Origin: Acidovorax sp. 1608163
GTDB lineage: Bacteria > Pseudomonadota > Gammaproteobacteria > Burkholderiales > Burkholderiaceae_C
NCBI RefSeq assembly: GCF_003669015.1
Contig: NZ_CP033069.1
Location: 4,722,501-4,786,500, forward strand
Length of the DNA: 64,000 bases
Direction: 5' to 3'
Part shown: one piece after another, positions 30,110 to 38,566 of the stretch
Layout: each line of letters begins with the position of its first letter
How positions within the stretch are numbered: the first letter of the stretch is position 1
Position numbers and translations under genes: made by a program
The notes under the pieces: generated by a model
Told to the model about the DNA's origin: nothing
Database searches by the model: none
Seen by the model: only the letters and a program-made list of their open reading frames with translations

Positions 30110-31978
30110 ATGAACGCACCCACCATGCAGGGCCTGAATCTCAACGCCCCCGCTTACGTCAAGAACCCACGCCTGCTTGCCTGGGTGGCCGATATGGCTG
30201 CTCTGTGCAAGCCCGACAGCATCTTCTGGTGCGATGGCTCCAAGGAAGAGTACGACCGCCTGTGCGAGCAACTGGTCAAGGCGGGCACCTTCAAGAAGCT
30301 CAACCCCGCCAAGCGCCCCGACAGCTTCCTGGCCTGTTCTGACCCCTCGGACGTGGCCCGCGTGGAAGACCGCACCTACATCTGCTCGGCCCAAAAGGAA
30401 GATGCAGGCCCCACCAACAACTGGATGGAGCCTGCCCAAATGCGCGCCACCCTGCAGCCCCTGTTTGACGGCTGCATGAAGGGCCGCACCATGTACGTGG
30501 TGCCTTTCAGCATGGGCCCATTGGGCAGCCCCATTGCCCACATCGGCGTGGAACTGACCGACAGCGCCTACGTGGCAGTGAACCAGCGCCTGATGACCCG
30601 CATGGGCAAGGCGGTGTACGACGTGCTGGGCGTGGATGGCGAATTTGTGCCTTGCATGCACACCGTGGGTGCCCCCCTGGCGGCAGGCGAAACCGACAAG
30701 ACCAGCTGGCCTTGCAACCCCACCGTCAAGTACATCGTTCACTACCCTGAAACGCGCGAAATCTGGTCGTATGGCTCGGGCTACGGCGGCAACGCCTTGC
30801 TGGGCAAGAAGTGCCTGGCCCTGCGCATTGCGTCCACCATGGGCAAGAGCCAAGGCTGGCTGGCCGAGCACATGCTCATCCTGGGCGTGACCAACCCCCA
30901 GGGCAAGAAGTATCACGTGGCAGCAGCCTTCCCCAGCGCCTGCGGCAAGACCAACTTCTCGATGCTGGTGCCACCCACAGCGTTCGAAGGCTGGAAGGTC
31001 ACCACCATTGGCGACGACATCGCCTGGATCAAGCCCCAGGCCGACGGCAGCCTGCGCGCCATCAACCCTGAAGCGGGTTACTTCGGCGTGGCCCCCGGCA
31101 CCAACACGCTCACCAACCCCAACTGCATGGCCAGCCTGGACAAGGACGTGATCTTCACAAACGTGGCCCTGACCGACGACGGCGACGTGTGGTGGGAAGG
31201 CATGGACAAGGACTCCGGCAAACTGCCCGATCACCTGATCGACTGGCAGGGCAAGGACTGGACGCCCGCCATCGCCAAGGAAACCGGCGCCAAGGCCGCC
31301 CACCCCAACGCCCGCTTCACTGTGGCCGCCACCAACAACCCGGCCCTTGACTCGGCCTGGGACGACCCAGCCGGTGTGACCATCGACGCGTTCATCTTCG
31401 GCGGCCGCCGCTCCACCACCGTGCCACTGGTGACCGAAGCCCGCAGCTGGACCGAAGGCGTCTACATGGCCGCCACAATGGGCTCCGAGACCACTGCCGC
31501 TGCCTTTGGCCAGCAAGGCGTGGTGCGCCGCGACCCATTCGCCATGCTGCCGTTCTGCGGCTACAACATGAGCGACTACTTCCAGCACTGGCTGAACATG
31601 GGCGACAAGATCACCGCCGCCGGTGGCAAGCAGCCCAAGATCTACACCACCAACTGGTTCCGCAAGGACGCGGCTGGCAAGTTCGTGTGGCCTGGTTATG
31701 GCGAGAACATGCGTGTCCTGAAGTGGATGATCGACCGCATCGAAGGCAAGGCGCAAGGCGAGGAAACCATGTTTGGCGTGGCCCCGCAGTACGCTGAAAT
31801 CAACTGGACCGGCCTGGAGTTCTCGCCTGAGCAATTCAACACCGTCACCAGCATTGACAAGGCCGCGTGGACCGAAGAACTCAAGCTGCACACCACGCAT
31901 TTTGAGCAACTGGCCTACCACCTGCCCCAAGCCCTGCTGGACACCAAGGCCGCTATTGAAAAGCGCCTGTCGGCCTGA
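30110..31978 (+). CDS. pckG: Phosphoenolpyruvate carboxykinase (GTP)
   Basis: This enzyme converts oxaloacetate and GTP to phosphoenolpyruvate and CO2, the entry to gluconeogenesis. The 622 residues match the GTP-dependent family. The P-loop with its reactive cysteine is [15 protein letters not shown] near residue 275; the metal and substrate region includes [16 protein letters not shown] and the guanine-binding stretch near [26 protein letters not shown] lies upstream of the ATG. The leader is highly structured and a terminator follows at 32037. Protein intact. Confidence 0.96.
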   Translation: MNAPTMQGLNLNAPAYVKNPRLLAWVADMAALCKPDSIFWCDGSKEEYDRLCEQLVKAGTFKKLNPAKRPDSFLACSDPSDVARVEDRTYICSAQKEDAGPTNNWMEPAQMRATLQPLFDGCMKGRTMYVVPFSMGPLGSPIAHIGVELTDSAYVAVNQRLMTRMGKAVYDVLGVDGEFVPCMHTVGAPLAAGETDKTSWPCNPTVKYIVHYPETREIWSYGSGYGGNALLGKKCLALRIASTMGKSQGWLAEHMLILGVTNPQGKKYHVAAAFPSACGKTNFSMLVPPTAFEGWKVTTIGDDIAWIKPQADGSLRAINPEAGYFGVAPGTNTLTNPNCMASLDKDVIFTNVALTDDGDVWWEGMDKDSGKLPDHLIDWQGKDWTPAIAKETGAKAAHPNARFTVAATNNPALDSAWDDPAGVTIDAFIFGGRRSTTVPLVTEARSWTEGVYMAATMGSETTAAAFGQQGVVRRDPFAMLPFCGYNMSDYFQHWLNMGDKITAAGGKQPKIYTTNWFRKDAAGKFVWPGYGENMRVLKWMIDRIEGKAQGEETMFGVAPQYAEINWTGLEFSPEQFNTVTSIDKAAWTEELKLHTTHFEQLAYHLPQALLDTKAAIEKRLSA

Positions 31979-32036
31979 CCGACACATGGCTGAGCCCATT
32001 TGGCGCGCACTTGCGCGCTGGGCTCAGGCCTCAATC

Positions 32037-32070
32037 AGCCGCCCCGCCTTTGTGCCGGGCGGCTTTTTTG
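32037..32070 (+). terminator. Intrinsic terminator of pckG
   Basis: AGCCGCCC and GGGCGGCT form the stem with a loop of about 15 bases, followed by a run of T residues, 60 bp after the pckG stop. Confidence 0.85.
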
Positions 32071-32135
32071 TGGGCATCTGCGGGCAACCGCATATGCAAC
32101 CAAACAGCCCGGCACCTCGCCGTGCGAGCGTGCAT

Positions 32136-32170
32136 GAAAAAAGCCGTGGACGTTGTACCGTCCACGGCTT
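32136..32170 (-). terminator. Intrinsic terminator of the convergent membrane-protein gene
   Basis: AAGCCGTGGACG and CGTCCACGGCTT form a perfect 12-bp stem with a six-base loop. On the minus strand it is followed by six T residues, 63 bp beyond the stop of the gene at 32233. Confidence 0.9.
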
Positions 32171-32232
32171 GAATCTTGGGCTCAACCCCGGTGCTTATCC
32201 AGGGCCTGCCGCAGCTTGGAGTAACTTGATGC

Positions 32233-32673
32233 TCAGTAGTAGCGACGGATATCGCTCACGGTGGGCACGCCCATGGCATGGTTCAATTCGGCCATGATGC
32301 GGGGGTCCTTCAGGGCAACTTGCCAGGTGCGCTCGTCTTCAGCGGCGCGGGCGCGGTTTTCAGCCCAGGCCTTGGCCGAGGCGCGCAGGGCCACAGCCAT
32401 GCGGCGGGCAGGCATGGTCAAGAGGGCCAGGGCGGCAAAGGCCACGAGCCACAGCACCATCCAGGCGGCCAGCAGGTGGCCTTCGCTCCAAGTGTCGATC
32501 ACTTGGTTGGCCACGACCAGCAGGGCGGAAACCACTGCGGCCAGCAGCAAAGAGGCAGCACCGCGGGTGCCGTCAAAGCGCGACGCCATGTCCTTGATGG
32601 AGGCGGCTGCGTTTTCGGCGCGGGTCACGCCAAGGTGTTCGGTGGGGTAGTCGACGTGTGCGAAATTGGTCAT
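32233..32673 (-). CDS. Small two-helix membrane protein of unknown function
   Basis: The 146-residue protein has a polar N-terminal 40 residues, two hydrophobic helices (GAASLLLAAVVSALLVVANQ and LLAAWMVLWLVAFAALALLT) and a charged cytoplasmic-looking tail (ARAAEDERTWQVALKDPRIM) ending VPTVSDIRRYY. It is divergent from a LysR gene, and AGGGTTTACCCT lies 59 bp upstream, the same 12-mer found before the FUSC gene. A strong terminator follows. Function unknown. Confidence 0.8.
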   Translation of the reverse strand: MTNFAHVDYPTEHLGVTRAENAAASIKDMASRFDGTRGAASLLLAAVVSALLVVANQVIDTWSEGHLLAAWMVLWLVAFAALALLTMPARRMAVALRASAKAWAENRARAAEDERTWQVALKDPRIMAELNHAMGVPTVSDIRRYY

Positions 32674-32749
32674 TTTGGAAGTCCCTTTTCAAACGCTTTT
32701 GGCGAGATTGCCGGGCGAATGCATGAATCTTAGGGTTTACCCTTTATCT

Positions 32750-32770
32750 ATTCAAATTTATATTTTGAAT
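32750..32770. promoter_or_regulatory. Perfect 7-7-7 palindrome in the lysR divergent promoter
   Basis: ATTCAAA and TTTGAAT flank TTTATAT in an AT-rich intergenic region 31 bp upstream of the LysR start. The geometry matches a LysR-type recognition site, so it is the likely autoregulatory site and may also control the divergent membrane protein. Confidence 0.55.
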
Positions 32771-32801
32771 TCTTTACATTCACATTGATGATGATCGAGC
32801 C

Positions 32802-33785
32802 ATGACCTCACCCAAGACATCGCCCAAAGCATCGCTGGTGAACTTCCGATCACTGGATTTGAATCTGCTGCGTGTCTTCGATGAGGTGATGGCCGAGCGC
32901 AGTCTGACCAAGGCTGCGCACAAGCTTTCCATCACCCAACCGGCCGTCAGCAACGCCATGCGGCGCTTGCGTGAAGTGGTGGGTGACGAGCTGATGGTGC
33001 GCAGCGGCCAGGGCGTGGAGCCCACGCCCCGCGCACTGGCGCTGTGGCCCAGCGTGCGCGATGCACTGGCCCTGCTGCAGGAGTCCCTGGCCCCGGGCGC
33101 CTTCGAGCCGTCCACCGCCACGTCCACCTTTGTGCTGGCCATGGCCGATGCCACCGCCGCCACGCTGATCCCCGCGCTGGTCCAAATCATCGAGCGCGAG
33201 GCCCCGGACATCTCGGTGCGCGTGCTGCCCCTCACCACCCGCGACCCACGCCGCCTGCTGGACGAAGAATCTGCCGACATGGCCGTGGGCTACTTCCCCG
33301 CCGCCCTGGCGGATCTGACGGCCCGCGCCCAATCGGGCGGCGCCGTGGCCTACGACAGCCGGCGCCTGTACGACGGTGAATACATGTGCGTGATGCGCCA
33401 AGGGCACCCACTGGCCAGCGGGGAGTTGACGCTCGATGCGTATTGCGCAGCGCGACACATGCTGGTGAGCTTTTCCGGGCGCCCCTACGGGTTCATCGAC
33501 GAAGCCCTGGCCTCGTTGGGGCGCAAGCGGCATGTGCTCATCACGGTCAACCAGTTCTTCACAGCGGGCCGGGTGGTGGTGGGCTCGGACTTGCTCACCG
33601 TGCTGCCCCGGCACTTTGTGCCGGTGACCGGCATTGCCGACCGGCTGGTGCAACGCCCCCTGCCCCTGAACGTGCCCGCTGTGCACGTTGATGCACTGTG
33701 GCGGCGGCGCGGCCCGCAAGAGAAGGCCATGGAATGGCTGCTCAACGCCCTGGCGCGCTCGGCCCGCAGCATGTTCCCGGACTAG
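32802..33785 (+). CDS. LysR-family transcriptional regulator
   Basis: The 327-residue protein has the winged helix-turn-helix at residues 18-75 (LDLNLLRVFDEVMAERSLTK, AAHKLSITQPAVSNAMRRLR) and a C-terminal effector domain of the periplasmic-binding fold. The FRSLDLNLLRVFDEV opening is typical of the NodD-like subgroup. The divergent neighbour is a small membrane protein of unknown role, and a perfect palindrome lies between them. The effector is unknown. Confidence 0.92.
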   Translation: MTSPKTSPKASLVNFRSLDLNLLRVFDEVMAERSLTKAAHKLSITQPAVSNAMRRLREVVGDELMVRSGQGVEPTPRALALWPSVRDALALLQESLAPGAFEPSTATSTFVLAMADATAATLIPALVQIIEREAPDISVRVLPLTTRDPRRLLDEESADMAVGYFPAALADLTARAQSGGAVAYDSRRLYDGEYMCVMRQGHPLASGELTLDAYCAARHMLVSFSGRPYGFIDEALASLGRKRHVLITVNQFFTAGRVVVGSDLLTVLPRHFVPVTGIADRLVQRPLPLNVPAVHVDALWRRRGPQEKAMEWLLNALARSARSMFPD

Positions 33786-33828
33786 GCGCACCCAGCCCGG
33801 GCGCCCCTTGGGCATCTACACTGCCCGC

Positions 33829-34677
33829 ATGAAGATTCAGCTCCTGTCCGATCTGCACCTGGAGGCGCACCCCCACTTTGTTCCCGAGCCCGCACCCGGC
33901 GCCGACCTGCTGGTGCTCGCTGGCGACATCGGCTCGTACCAGCAAGGGGGACAGCTCAGCGACGAAGACTTCGGCCTGGCCCGGTTTGCCCCCCAGGCGG
34001 CAGGCGGCACCTGGCCCACCCCCGTGCTGTTTGTGCCGGGCAACCACGAATACGACGCCCAAGACTTTGACGAAGCCCACCAACGCCTGCGCAGCACTTG
34101 CGAGCGGCTGGGCATTGCCTGGCTGGAGCGCGAAACCCTGGTGCTCGGCGGCGTGCGCTTTGTGGGCACCACCCTGTGGAGCGACTTTGACGCACTGGCT
34201 GAGGACGAAGGCACCGAAGACCTTGCCCGCCAACTGCGCCTGCGCGACAAGGCCTACCGCGCCGCCAATTTCTACCTGCGCAAGACCGGTGGCACCCGGC
34301 ATGGCGAGCCCTTTTTGGCCGAGCCCATGCGCGAGCAGGCCCTGGTGTGCCAGCAATGGCTGCGCTCTGCACTGTCCACGCCATTTGACGGCCCCACCGT
34401 GGCCGTTACCCACTTTGCCCCCAGCCTGCGCAGTGCGGACCCGCGCTATGGGCTGGTGCCCGGGACTGCAGGTTTTTGCAACGCCCTGGACGGGCTGCTG
34501 CCCCACGCCCAGCTGTGGCTGCACGGCCACCTGCACGCGCCCAGCGACTACACCGTGCGCGGCACGCACGACGCCACCGGGCAGCCCTGGCAATGCCGCG
34601 TGGTGGCCAACCCGCTGGGCTATGCCCGCAAGGGGGAACAGGCCACCTTCCAGCCCCAGATGTGCGTCACCGTATGA
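33829..34677 (+). CDS. Calcineurin-like metallophosphoesterase
   Basis: The 282-residue protein shows the metallophosphoesterase motifs in order: SDLHLE near residue 7, LAGDIG near residue 29, VPGNHEYD near residue 70, FVGTTLWSDF, VTHFAPS near residue 187 and HGHLHAPSDY near residue 228. These bind the dinuclear metal centre. No signal peptide is present, so it acts in the cytoplasm. The substrate is unknown. The start is the ATG of MKIQLLSDLH. Confidence 0.88.
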   Translation: MKIQLLSDLHLEAHPHFVPEPAPGADLLVLAGDIGSYQQGGQLSDEDFGLARFAPQAAGGTWPTPVLFVPGNHEYDAQDFDEAHQRLRSTCERLGIAWLERETLVLGGVRFVGTTLWSDFDALAEDEGTEDLARQLRLRDKAYRAANFYLRKTGGTRHGEPFLAEPMREQALVCQQWLRSALSTPFDGPTVAVTHFAPSLRSADPRYGLVPGTAGFCNALDGLLPHAQLWLHGHLHAPSDYTVRGTHDATGQPWQCRVVANPLGYARKGEQATFQPQMCVTV

Positions 34678-34802
34678 TCGACGCAGGCCCCTGAACACCC
34701 CTGTTCAACCGCCTTTCACAGCGCACGACGAAAAACATGACCCAGGTCAAGACAACAACCGCTCGCGCGCATTAGTCTGAGCACACCAACCTGGAGCACA
34801 CC

Positions 34803-35225
34803 ATGAACATTTTGCTGGCTGTCGACGGCAGCGCCTACACCAAGAAGATGCTGGCCTACCTGGCCACCCACGAAGACCTGCTGGGCGCAAGCCACAGCTA
34901 CACCGTGCTGACGGTGCAGGCCCCGCTGCCCACCCGCGCACGCGCGGCGTTGGGTAAAGAAGTGGTGGACAACTACCACACGGAAGAAGCCGAGAAAGTC
35001 ACCGCCCCCGTGGCCAAGTTCCTCGCTCGCCATGGCGTGCAAGCCAAGTGCATGTTCAAAGTGGGTGCGGTGGGCGAGACCATTGCCAAAGTGGCAGAGA
35101 GCGGCAAATTCGACTTGCTGGTGATGGGCTCGCACGGTCACGGCGCCCTGGCCACGCTGGTCGTGGGCTCGGTCACCACGCAGGTGCTGGCCCACTGCAA
35201 GGTGCCGCTGTTGATCGTGCGCTGA
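34803..35225 (+). CDS. Universal stress protein UspA family
   Basis: The 140-residue single-domain protein opens MNILLAVDGSAYTKKMLAYL, and its ATP-binding loop is VMGSHGHGALATLVVGSVTT near residue 108, the G-x2-G-x9-G(S/T) type. It ends with the strand VLAHCKVPLLIV typical of the family. GGAG lies upstream of the ATG. A terminator at 35256 follows. These proteins act in stress tolerance and often dimerise. Confidence 0.92.
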   Translation: MNILLAVDGSAYTKKMLAYLATHEDLLGASHSYTVLTVQAPLPTRARAALGKEVVDNYHTEEAEKVTAPVAKFLARHGVQAKCMFKVGAVGETIAKVAESGKFDLLVMGSHGHGALATLVVGSVTTQVLAHCKVPLLIVR

Positions 35226-35255
35226 TTCCACTCAGCCCCTCAACGGTACTGCACG

Positions 35256-35280
35256 AGCCCCGCCCCAAGCGGGGCTTTTT
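35256..35280 (+). terminator. Intrinsic terminator of uspA
   Basis: AGCCCCGC and GCGGGGCT form a stem with a CCCAA loop, followed by five T residues. Confidence 0.9.
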
Positions 35281-35290
35281 CATGGGCGGC

Positions 35291-35905
35291 TCAACGCGCG
35301 GCCAGCCCATCGAAGCAGGTGCGCACCACCAGTTCGACGATTTCGGCGTCGGAATACTGCCCGCCGTCCTTCAAGAAGGTCACTACCGGATCACACGCCC
35401 GCGCGTACAGGGTGTACAGCACCACCAGGGGCGGCAGCTTGGGGTCGATCACGCCCTGCGCCTGGGCCTCGGTGATCCATTCGCCAATCTGATCGCTCAC
35501 GTTCACCAGGCCATTGAGGTACTGCTTGTTGGCCATGAGCACCGCACGCAGGCTGGAATTGCGGCTGGGCAGCAGCGGCATTTCGTTGGTGATGAGCCGC
35601 TCCAGCGACCAGCGCACCAGCGCCCGCAGCTTTTCAATGGGTGCAAGCTCGCTTGGCAAGCCAGAAAGGTAAGCGCGCACTCTCTCCAGAATCTGCACCA
35701 TGGCGGCACAGCACAGCTCTTCTTTGCTGCTGAAGTGCTTGTAAAGGCTGGCCTTGGCGATGCCGACGGCGTTGGCCACATCGTCCATGGTCATGGCGTC
35801 GTAGGCCTTCTCGCCCAGCAGGCGGCAAGTCGATTGCAGGATGGCCTCCTCGCGGGCGAGGTGCATCTGCTCTTTGAACGAAACTTTGGTGGGCAGCGAA
35901 GACAT
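35291..35905 (-). CDS. TetR-family transcriptional regulator
   Basis: The 204-residue protein has the TetR DNA-binding domain at residues 15-62 (EEAILQSTCRLLGEKAYDAM, TMDDVANAVGIAKASLYKHF) and a helical C-terminal domain. The ATG of MSSLPTKVSF is preferred; two in-frame ATGs three and eighteen codons upstream are less likely because they fall in or near the repeated ACTACNGTA sites. It is convergent with uspA. The target is unknown, and autoregulation is probable. Confidence 0.88.
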   Translation of the reverse strand: MSSLPTKVSFKEQMHLAREEAILQSTCRLLGEKAYDAMTMDDVANAVGIAKASLYKHFSSKEELCCAAMVQILERVRAYLSGLPSELAPIEKLRALVRWSLERLITNEMPLLPSRNSSLRAVLMANKQYLNGLVNVSDQIGEWITEAQAQGVIDPKLPPLVVLYTLYARACDPVVTFLKDGGQYSDAEIVELVVRTCFDGLAAR

Positions 35906-35921
35906 GGTTCGCATCTTATCC

Positions 35922-35965
35922 ACTACGGTAAAAAAACTACTGTAGAAGTTGCTTTGCAACTACGG
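35922..35965. promoter_or_regulatory. Reiterated ACTACNG sites upstream of the TetR gene
   Basis: ACTACGGTA (35922), ACTACTGTAG (35936) and ACTACGG (35959) are three related sites; the second includes the perfect dyad CTAC-T-GTAG. Between them GTTGC-TTT-GCAAC forms another short dyad. They lie directly upstream of the TetR start and are its probable operator. Confidence 0.4.
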
Positions 35966-36009
35966 CGTTCACGCCGTGTGGCCGCCCGAATGCCCCAAAC
36001 GTACTCCGG

Positions 36010-36921
36010 TCAGGCCACCAAGGTGCGTGCGGCCGTGGCCTTGAGGGCATCGGTCAGCGCATCCAGCAGCTCAGACTCCAGGTTCCAGCAGTGCCAATAC
36101 AGCTGAATCGGCAGCGAGCGCCCGGGCACCAGGTCGATCAGGCTGCCATCGGCAATGGGGCCACGCGCCAACAGCTCGGGCATCACGCCCACGCCCCAGC
36201 CTGCGGCCACGGCGCGCATCTGGCCTTCGGTGCTGGGCACAAACAGGTGGTTCAGTGCCACGCGCTTGAGGCCGAACGCACGGGCCACAAACTCGGCCGC
36301 CATGTCGTCCTTGCGGTTGAAGGACAAAAAGGACACCTCGCGGAAGTTGTGCGGCGTGAGCCCCTGCGGCAGGTGCTTGTTGGCGAATTCGGCCGATGCC
36401 ACCGCCACATAGTGCATGGCGCCCAGCGGCACCATCTTGCAGCCGCGCAGCGCCTGCTTGAGCGTGGTGACGCAGCCCAGCACCTGGCCCGAGCGCAGCC
36501 ATTCCTGCGTGAAGTCCTGGTCATCGGCAATGATTTCGAGCGGCAGGCGCTGGCGCACCAGGTCGTGCAGCGCGCCCATGGCCCAGGTGGCAATGCTGTC
36601 GGCATTGATGGCGATGGAGATGCGCTCGTCTTCGCGGGTGCTGCCGGGGGCGCTGGGGGCCAGCTCCTGCAGGTCGCGCTCCAGGTCAGCGCGCAGCAGG
36701 CGCAGCTGCTTGGTGTGCTTGAGCAGCAACTGCCCGGCAGACGTCGGCTTGAGCGGGCGGCTGCGCACGATGAGCACCGAGCCCACCTGCGCCTCCAGCG
36801 CCCGCAGGCGCTGCGAGACGGCCGATTGCGTCACATTCAGCCGCTGTGCGGCGCGTTCAAAACCGCCCTCTTCCACGATGGCGGCAAGGCATTCCAGGGC
36901 GGCGGGATCGTAAGTGCTCAT
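36010..36921 (-). CDS. ArgP/IciA-like LysR-family regulator
   Basis: The 303-residue protein opens MSTYDPAALECLAAIVEEGG, with FERAAQRLNVTQSAVSQRLR as its helix-turn-helix. Similarity to E. coli ArgP runs through INADSIATWAMGAL, LIDLVPGRSLPIQLYWHCWN and the C-terminal DALTDAL. ArgP proteins respond to lysine or arginine and activate exporters and amino-acid genes. Here the divergent neighbour is dadA, not the usual argO/lysE exporter, so the target is uncertain. An inverted repeat lies between the two genes. Confidence 0.85.
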   Translation of the reverse strand: MSTYDPAALECLAAIVEEGGFERAAQRLNVTQSAVSQRLRALEAQVGSVLIVRSRPLKPTSAGQLLLKHTKQLRLLRADLERDLQELAPSAPGSTREDERISIAINADSIATWAMGALHDLVRQRLPLEIIADDQDFTQEWLRSGQVLGCVTTLKQALRGCKMVPLGAMHYVAVASAEFANKHLPQGLTPHNFREVSFLSFNRKDDMAAEFVARAFGLKRVALNHLFVPSTEGQMRAVAAGWGVGVMPELLARGPIADGSLIDLVPGRSLPIQLYWHCWNLESELLDALTDALKATAARTLVA

Positions 36922-36956
36922 GGTCTCGCAAGGGCCTGCGCAGAACATTCCATACA

Positions 36957-37017
36957 CCGTTCACGCGGAGCTTGTCGAAGCGCTGTGCGAGGCTTCGACA
37001 GGCTCAGCCTGAACGGA
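36957..37017. repeat. Dispersed palindromic repeat, CCGTTC...GAACGG family
   Basis: CCGTTCACGCGGAGCTTGTC, GAAGCGCTGTGCGAGGCTTC and GACAGGCTCAGCCTGAACGG make up this 61-bp imperfect inverted repeat. It lies between the ArgP-like gene and dadA, about 35 bp upstream of the regulator start, unlike the other copies, which are downstream of genes. Confidence 0.85.
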
Positions 37018-37088
37018 TATTTCAAGTTCGAAGAGGCCAGGTTAACAACAGAAAAATGGCACCGCCAAACATTAGCGATGCTGATGAT

Positions 37089-37121
37089 TTTGGAGTAAGT
37101 TTAATTTTGCTTTTACTCAAA
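37089..37121. promoter_or_regulatory. Inverted repeat upstream of dadA
   Basis: TTTGGAGTAA and TTTACTCAAA are near-complementary arms separated by 13 AT-rich bases, ending 26 bp before the dadA ATG. The site may bind the adjacent ArgP-like protein or another dimer. Confidence 0.4.
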
Positions 37122-37147
37122 TGCAATGTCGCGCACACTGCGCCCTC

Positions 37148-38485
37148 ATGAAAACCATTGTTTTGGGCGCCGGCATCATCGGCATCAGCACAGCGTGGCA
37201 CCTGCTGGAACGCGGTCATGAAGTGATCGTCGTCGATCGCCAGCCCGACGCTGCCTTGGAAACCAGCTTCGCCAACGCGGCGCAGATCTCGGTGAGCTAC
37301 TGCGAGCCGTGGGCCAACCGCGAAGCGCCGCTCAAGGCGCTCAAATGGATGTTCGACAAAGAGGCGCCACTGCTGTTTCGCCCGCAGCTCGACTGGGACC
37401 AGTGGCGCTGGGGGCTGAAGTTTCTCGCGCAGTGCAACGACGTGGCGTTTGAGCGCAACGTGCAGCAGATCGTGGCCCTGGGCGCCTACAGCCACGCGGC
37501 CCTCAAGGACCTGGTGGCCAGCACCGGCATTGAATACAACCGGCTCGAACGCGGCATCGCCCATTTCTACACCGACCAAAAATCGTTCGACGCCGCAGGC
37601 CACGCGGTGGACCTGATGCGCAAGTTTGGCGTGCAGCGCCGCCTGGTCAGCCGCGAAGAGTTGCTCCAAATCGAGCCCGCCTTTAAAGCCTATGGCGACA
37701 AGATCACCGGCGGCACCTACACCAGCACCGACGAAAGCGGCGACGCCCGCGTGTTCACGCAAGAGCTGGCCCGCCGCTGCGCTGCGCGGGGCGCCCAGTT
37801 CCTCTACGGGCACGACGTGCTGCAACTGAACAAGATCGGGGACGCTATTGATTCTGTAGCTGTTATCGCTCGCAACACGGGCGCTGGCGGCCAAAAAGAC
37901 TTCATCCTCAAGGCCGATGCCTTTGTGGTGGCCTGCGGCTCGTACAGTGCACCGCTGCTGCGCACCGTGGGCGTGGATTTGCCCATCTACCCTGGCAAGG
38001 GCTACAGCGCCACCTTCCCGCTGCTCAAGCCCGAGGGCGCACCCATGGTCTCCACCATCGACGACGGCAAGAAGATCGCCATGAGCCGCCTGGGCAACAC
38101 TCTGCGTGTGGCCGGCACCATCGAGCTGGGCGGTTTTGATTTGAGCCTGGATAGCCCCGTGGCCCGCGCCCGCTGCCACATGCTGTCGCGCCGCATTGCT
38201 GAAATTTTGCCCGGCGTGTGCGACACCCGCACGCCCGAAGAAGGCGGCAACCCCGAGTACTGGACCGGCCTGCGCCCCGCCACGCCCACCAACATTCCAT
38301 TCATCGGCCAAACCCGCGTGGGCAAGCTATGGGTGAACGCAGGCCACGGCACGCTGGGCTGGACGCACGGCGCGGGCTCGGGCAAGGCCATGGCCGAGCT
38401 GGTGAGCGGCGAAGTGCCTGCGATGAACTTTGGTTTTCTGGGTGTGCAGGCACCGCGCGCCGTGCGCGGCACCGTAGCGGCCTGA
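37148..38485 (+). CDS. dadA: D-amino acid dehydrogenase small subunit-type flavoprotein
   Basis: The 445-residue FAD enzyme oxidises D-amino acids to 2-oxo acids, feeding electrons to the respiratory chain. The dinucleotide motif VLGAGIIGISTAWHLLERGH is at residue 5. Family landmarks are TDESGDARVFTQELARRC and PYTP-like GLRPATPTNIPFIGQT, then NAGHGTLGWTHGAGSGK. Residues about 233-250 (AIDSVAVIARNTGAGGQK) are encoded by an in-frame copy of the dispersed repeat (37844-37897), at a surface loop before the conserved ADAFVVACGSYS. The start is the ATG of MKTIVLGAGI. The gene lies divergent from the ArgP-like regulator. Confidence 0.93.
   Translation: MKTIVLGAGIIGISTAWHLLERGHEVIVVDRQPDAALETSFANAAQISVSYCEPWANREAPLKALKWMFDKEAPLLFRPQLDWDQWRWGLKFLAQCNDVAFERNVQQIVALGAYSHAALKDLVASTGIEYNRLERGIAHFYTDQKSFDAAGHAVDLMRKFGVQRRLVSREELLQIEPAFKAYGDKITGGTYTSTDESGDARVFTQELARRCAARGAQFLYGHDVLQLNKIGDAIDSVAVIARNTGAGGQKDFILKADAFVVACGSYSAPLLRTVGVDLPIYPGKGYSATFPLLKPEGAPMVSTIDDGKKIAMSRLGNTLRVAGTIELGGFDLSLDSPVARARCHMLSRRIAEILPGVCDTRTPEEGGNPEYWTGLRPATPTNIPFIGQTRVGKLWVNAGHGTLGWTHGAGSGKAMAELVSGEVPAMNFGFLGVQAPRAVRGTVAA
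37844..37897. repeat. Dispersed TAGCTGCTAGCGCTT repeat, copy 4, inside dadA
   Basis: GCTATTGATTCTGTAGCTGT, TATCGCTCGCAACACGGGCG and CTGGCGGCCAAAAA match the family order, including the flanking GCTATT and GGCCAAAA, with several substitutions in the stem. It is in frame and translated. Confidence 0.7.
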
Positions 38486-38566
38486 GCCCCAAGGGACGGC
38501 ATGGCGCATTGCGGGCCATGCCGCTCACCACGGCATCACGGCCCCGCCGCCGCTACCATCGGCGGC

